Shown: positions 62,781 to 64,000 of the stretch, piece by piece
Layout: each line of letters begins with the position of its first letter
Position numbering within the stretch: position 1 is the stretch's first letter
Assembly: GCA_910585745.1 (NCBI GenBank)
Contig: CAJUFM010000003.1
Coordinates: forward strand, 1 to 64,000
Direction of reading: 5' to 3'
DNA from: an uncultured Eubacterium sp.
GTDB taxonomy: Bacteria; Bacillota; Clostridia; Lachnospirales; Lachnospiraceae
DNA length: 64,000 nucleotides
The notes under the pieces: generated by a model
Told to the model about the DNA's origin: nothing
What the model saw: the letters and a program-made list of their open reading frames with translations, nothing else
The model's database searches: none
Made by a program: the position numbers and the translations under genes

Positions 62781-62842
62781 GAAATAGGTAAGTCTGATAG
62801 TGTTCCGGCTGTGGCAGGAACACTGTCTGTCTTATCTATTTC
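62781..62842 (+). promoter_or_regulatory. Long hairpin between gmd and rmd
   Basis: GAAATAG/CTATTTC, AAG/CTT and an inner AGTGTTCC/GGAACACT form a nearly continuous stem without a following T-run. A TATAAT box at 62857 lies just beyond it, so it may be an attenuator or processing site before a weak internal promoter. Confidence 0.55.
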
Positions 62843-62882
62843 GATATTCGGAATAGTATAATAGGCAGAAATGAGGTAAGAT

Positions 62883-63827
62883 ATGAAAAAAGCATTGATT
62901 ATCGGCGGAGCCGGATTTGTAGGAAAATATTTAGCTGAATATCTGTCAGGAGAGTGCGGATATCAGGTTTGTTCAACTAAGATGGAGAATGAAGAGATCC
63001 CGGATGCGGATTATGAAGTGGTAGATATGAACCTTCTTGTTAAAGAAGAGGTGGAACAGGTGATAAAGGATCATGCGCCGGATTATATCTTCCATCTGGC
63101 AGCGCAGAGTTCTGTGGCTTTGTCCTGGTCGAATCCGCAGCTCACAGTAGATGTCAATATAAAGGGTACACTAGTGCTTTTAGATATATTAAAGGAAACA
63201 CAATTTGGGGGCAGTGTGCTTCTGATCGGATCTGGTGAGGAGTACGGGCGCATTCTTCCAGAAGATGTACCTATTGTGGAAGATACAGTGCTGCGGCCGG
63301 GAAATATTTATGCGGCGACAAAGAGTTGTCAAAATATGATCGCCAGTATTTATGCAAAAGCATACAGCCTGAATCTTATTATGGTTCGTGCGTTTAATCA
63401 TGTGGGACCAAGACAGTCCCCGCAGTTTGTAGTCTCAGATTTTTGTAAGCAGGTCGTAGAGGCAGAGAAGGGCTTAAGAGAGCCAGTGATACATGTAGGA
63501 AATTTAAAGGCTGAAAGAGATTTTACGGATGTAAGGGATGTAGTGGCTGCCTATGAGTGCCTGGTAAGGCAGGGAAAGAGCGGGGAAACTTACAATGTGG
63601 GGTCAGGAACCGCTTACCGGATAGAGGAGATTTTGGACAAGATCATAGAAATTTCAGGACAGGAGATAAAGATAGAGGTAGAAAAGGAGCGTTTACGGCC
63701 AATAGATGTGCCGATCATTGTGGCGGACATCACCAAGATTACGGAGCACACTGACTGGCATCAGACGATCAGCCTGGAGCAGACGCTAAAGGATACCTTG
63801 GATTACTGGAGAGGAGAGTTGGGATGA
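62883..63827 (+). CDS. rmd: GDP-6-deoxy-D-mannose reductase (RMD type)
   Basis: 314 residues, extended SDR. IIGGAGFVGKYLAEYL binds the cofactor, LIGSGEEYGRI and the YAATKSCQN Tyr-x3-Lys pair give the active site, and RAFNHVGPRQSPQFVVSDF with ERDFTDVRDVV are RMD signatures. It reduces the product of gmd to GDP-D-rhamnose, the donor for A-band-like D-rhamnans exported by Wzm/Wzt systems. TGAGG precedes the ATG. It overlaps the next gene by four bases. Confidence 0.88.
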   Translation: MKKALIIGGAGFVGKYLAEYLSGECGYQVCSTKMENEEIPDADYEVVDMNLLVKEEVEQVIKDHAPDYIFHLAAQSSVALSWSNPQLTVDVNIKGTLVLLDILKETQFGGSVLLIGSGEEYGRILPEDVPIVEDTVLRPGNIYAATKSCQNMIASIYAKAYSLNLIMVRAFNHVGPRQSPQFVVSDFCKQVVEAEKGLREPVIHVGNLKAERDFTDVRDVVAAYECLVRQGKSGETYNVGSGTAYRIEEILDKIIEISGQEIKIEVEKERLRPIDVPIIVADITKITEHTDWHQTISLEQTLKDTLDYWRGELG

Positions 63828-64000
63828 AAAATTGTATTGCGTGTGGAGAAAAACTGGAGGGAAAGGGACTGCTTTCTTTTGATGGAATGCCGGCTTCTGC
63901 CCAGAATATTCCGGATGCGGAAGAGGTGAAAGAAGATCATGGTGTTTCCCTTAATCTACATCAGTGTAAAAACTGTGGTTTGGTGCAATTTGATTGTGAG
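63824..64000 (+). CDS. Sugar C-methyltransferase, N-terminal part (cut by window end)
   Basis: The first 59 residues are visible. Two CxxC pairs (C4-x2-C7 and C48-x2-C51) and the FDGMPASAQNIPD segment match the zinc-binding N-terminus of TylC3-like sugar C-methyltransferases. A SAM-binding domain should follow outside the window. It starts in an ATGA overlap with rmd, so it may methylate the deoxyhexose of the same pathway, giving a branched sugar. GAGGAGAG precedes the start. Confidence 0.75.
   Translation, partial: MKNCIACGEKLEGKGLLSFDGMPASAQNIPDAEEVKEDHGVSLNLHQCKNCGLVQFDCE

Overview
The window looks like part of the chromosome of a Gram-positive, spore-forming-lineage Clostridium relative, most likely a gut Lachnospiraceae. 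The signs are GGAGG ribosome sites with frequent TTG starts, a fragment of a SigK/SigE-type sporulation sigma factor, glycogen phosphorylase, DUF3892 and DUF6270 proteins, Rpn-type nucleases and moderate GC. No complete tRNA or rRNA gene, CRISPR array or intact insertion sequence was seen.

1-7.0 kb: a serine hydrolase fused to an unknown cysteine module, then an RNA-repair island. The RNA ligase gene rtcB (minus strand) is followed by 622 non-coding bases and then a slipin/SPFH gene. Two WYL-domain regulators are transcribed divergently. The rtcB-slipin spacer is the most exciting stretch here. On the minus strand it folds into a circularly permuted tRNA-like RNA: half an anticodon-type stem, T-arm, acceptor helix closed by a tetraloop, UA, D-arm, other half of the stem. 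This is the architecture of bacterial Y RNAs (YrlA type). A second tRNA 3' half with a GUU anticodon loop and ACCA follows it.

7.0-16.1 kb: decayed sigma-factor and HTH fragments, a truncated secreted protein, a zinc-ribbon membrane protein, glycogen phosphorylase, a subtilisin-like protease with a DUF3892 partner, a four-hairpin array and a double-DUF6270 protein.

16.1-64 kb: one very large cell-surface polysaccharide locus. Two GT4 transferases, an ABC exporter (Wzm/Wzt type), a methyltransferase with a repeat-built ruler, more GT4 enzymes, a YfhO-type membrane protein and an MBOAT/SGNH O-acylation pair come first. Then two divergent modules share a regulatory region. The minus-strand one has GNAT, ArnC-like GT2, ACP, KAS III and SDR. 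The plus-strand one has a DegT aminotransferase, ArnC-like GT2, PglD-like acetyltransferase, ATP-grasp and an ArnE/F-like flippase pair. Together they could make and flip N-acylated amino sugars on undecaprenyl phosphate. Next come an Rpn-like nuclease, a TPP enzyme, a UbiA-type polyprenyl-phosphate phosphoribosyltransferase with a HAD phosphatase, several GT-C-like membrane proteins, two GtrA flippases, CDP-3,6-dideoxyhexose genes (rfbFGH), GT2 enzymes, and manA-manC-gmd-rmd for GDP-D-rhamnose. A C-methyltransferase is cut by the window end.

The working model (inference) is a D-rhamnose-type backbone made in the cytoplasm and exported by the ABC transporter. It is then decorated outside the membrane by GT-C enzymes using several lipid-linked sugars (amino sugar, ribose, others) and by O-acylation. 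Regulation appears to rely on several sigma-A promoters, two inverted repeats lying on divergent promoters, and large RNA or DNA hairpins.
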